Origin: Brevipalpus yothersi
Taxonomy: Eukaryota > Arthropoda > Arachnida > Trombidiformes > Tenuipalpidae
NCBI GenBank assembly: GCA_003956705.1
Contig: QZCP01000054.1
Location: forward strand, 8,371-72,370
Length of the DNA stretch: 64,000 bases
Reading direction: 5' to 3'
In this document: positions 62,613 to 64,000 of the stretch, piece after piece
Layout: each line of letters opens with the position of its first letter
Position numbering within the stretch: position 1 is the stretch's first letter
Made by a program: the position numbers and the translations under genes
The notes under the pieces: model-generated
Databases searched by the model: none
Seen by the model: only the letters and a program-made list of their open reading frames with translations
Told to the model about the DNA's origin: nothing

Positions 62613-64000
62613 ATTCGCTTCTCTTCTCTCTGGTAAAATAATGAGAACGAATATTGATTCAGGTTTGTGATGGAAAAATGCAAATTCATGAGAAATAATA
62701 CCATATGCTGAGTTGGGATAATCCCAAATAGATTGATAATGTTGAGGGAGAGAGAGAGAAAGAGTGATGAATTTTATATATCAAAGGATGTTAATTTGAA
62801 TCTGTTCTAAATCTACTGGTCCAGACGGGTTAGTTGATCGATTGATGACTCTGTATTCTAATTATATAACATTCGTGCACAATCTACTTTTGATTAGTGA
62901 GGACAGGAAATCTATTTGAAGAAATAAAAACAAAAGCAAGCTGCCATGAGATGATGCTCAATGATTCGAAATTCTTCTTAATCTATCTACCCATTTCTTT
63001 TTTCAAACTTAATGTGCGTTATGTGTGTGTGTATGAGTGAGTATATGCATCCGAATGTTACGTTATTTCGATTCAATCGGATACACTTTAAAGAATCTAC
63101 AATTCTAACTAGTGATTTCCGGACATATACAAATGGATTTGCGGTTGAAAGCATCCATTATACATGTCCAAAAGCATGGCAGAATGTTTATAGTTGTACC
63201 TATTATCATAGGCGGGATGTGGAAGAAATAAGGGAATCACTTCTCTTCGTTTCTCTCTCTCTCTCTTCAATCGCTGTCTATGGTGAAATTGGTAAAATGA
63301 TTGCCAACAGAACAAGCAAACAGTTCGAATGATCACTCATTAGTGGTTCCGGAATGTTCTATTGAAAAGTGAGTTCTAGTTATATCGACGAGATTGTTAG
63401 AATAAGACAATGGAGGAAGCAATACTAATAAATATCGAGAGAAAGAGAAAGGGAAAGAGAGAGAGCAGAGTGAAAATGTGTAGAGAGAAAGAAAAAGAGA
63501 AAGAGAGGAAGAGAAAGTGTGGAATAATTAAGGATTCATGGAAGTGAGTAATGAATGCATCAACATTCAATGTGAGTGATTATAAAAAAAAATATATAAG
63601 CTTGTGAGAACATTCACTCACACACAAAAATGTATACACACACACTCTAGAATTAGTAAAATGAGAATGTTCATCGAGAGAAAGAGAGAGTTTACTCATT
63701 TCCAGATAAGATAAGAGAAACACTCAGTTGAAGATTCAAATCAAATATCAAAGTTGGAGAAAATTTTCTCTCGCTTCCATGATACCATAAATAACTCGAG
63801 GACAATTATCATCACTTTGGACACTTGTTTTCCTCATCTCTAAAACTGTCAAGATGAAGTGTAAAGAGAAAGAGTGAATAGATTGCCTGTTCAGGTATTC
63901 ATCGACTGAGAGAACACAATCAACGAGGATTGGGATATGAGGAATGATCAATACATAGACCCGGTGGCTATTCAAATGGCATTCAAAGATTCTTTTTTTC
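61217..64000. other. Intergenic, no gene seen
   Basis: AT-rich sequence with a (TC)n array at 62552-62608 and GA-rich tracts near 63440-63520. Open frames are short and without family features. Confidence 0.5.
62552..62608. repeat. (TC)n microsatellite
   Basis: Pure TC run of about 55 bp. Confidence 0.97.

Overview
This window is eukaryotic nuclear DNA. It is AT-rich, with small introns bounded by GT..AG, AATAAA signals downstream of several genes, very abundant (GA)n/(TC)n microsatellites and one scaffold gap (56 N). The gene content suggests an arthropod, most likely an arachnid and plausibly a mite. It holds a tandem cluster related to sphingomyelinase D, a family typical of spiders, ticks and mites, and a jelly belly (Jeb) ligand gene. 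The species cannot be fixed from the sequence alone.

Layout, left to right. (1) 0-2.4 kb: microsatellite-rich, no gene seen. (2) 2.4-6 kb: two intronless tandem copies of the kinetochore gene NUF2. The first copy runs directly into an inverted copy of the 3' end of CHTOP, a gene 49 kb away. (3) 6-16.4 kb: no convincing gene. (4) 16.4-39.5 kb, minus strand: a jelly belly-like secreted ligand spread over three exons with compatible phases. Its first intron is about 20.7 kb and packed with GA/TC repeats and the gap. (5) 40.2-46.5 kb, plus strand: four tandem secreted genes of the sphingomyelinase D fold, each with three exons. All lack several catalytic residues known in the active enzymes, and one has a duplicated N-terminal block. 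(6) 47.4-53.2 kb: housekeeping genes. These are syntaxin 6 (five exons), tRNA-splicing endonuclease subunit TSEN2 (minus) and CHTOP (plus). TSEN2 and CHTOP diverge from a shared upstream region with two TATCGATA motifs. (7) 54-54.7 kb, minus: a single-Ig membrane protein gene broken by a frameshift. (8) 56.3-57.5 kb: an unrecognised two-exon gene for a 353-residue acidic/serine-rich protein. (9) 58.0-58.8 kb, minus: the last exons of a bMERB-domain (MICAL/EHBP family) protein with its upstream exons not found. (10) 59.87-61.21 kb: a complete Tc1/mariner-type transposon with 26-bp terminal inverted repeats and a transposase stopped by one nonsense codon. (11) 61.2-64 kb: no gene seen.

Most genes are single-copy housekeeping functions (chromosome segregation, tRNA splicing, mRNA export, vesicle fusion). 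Lineage-specific activity is concentrated in the NUF2 duplication, the sphingomyelinase D-like array and the transposon. Exon structures were worked out by eye from splice signals, phase and family similarity; no alignment or database search was run.
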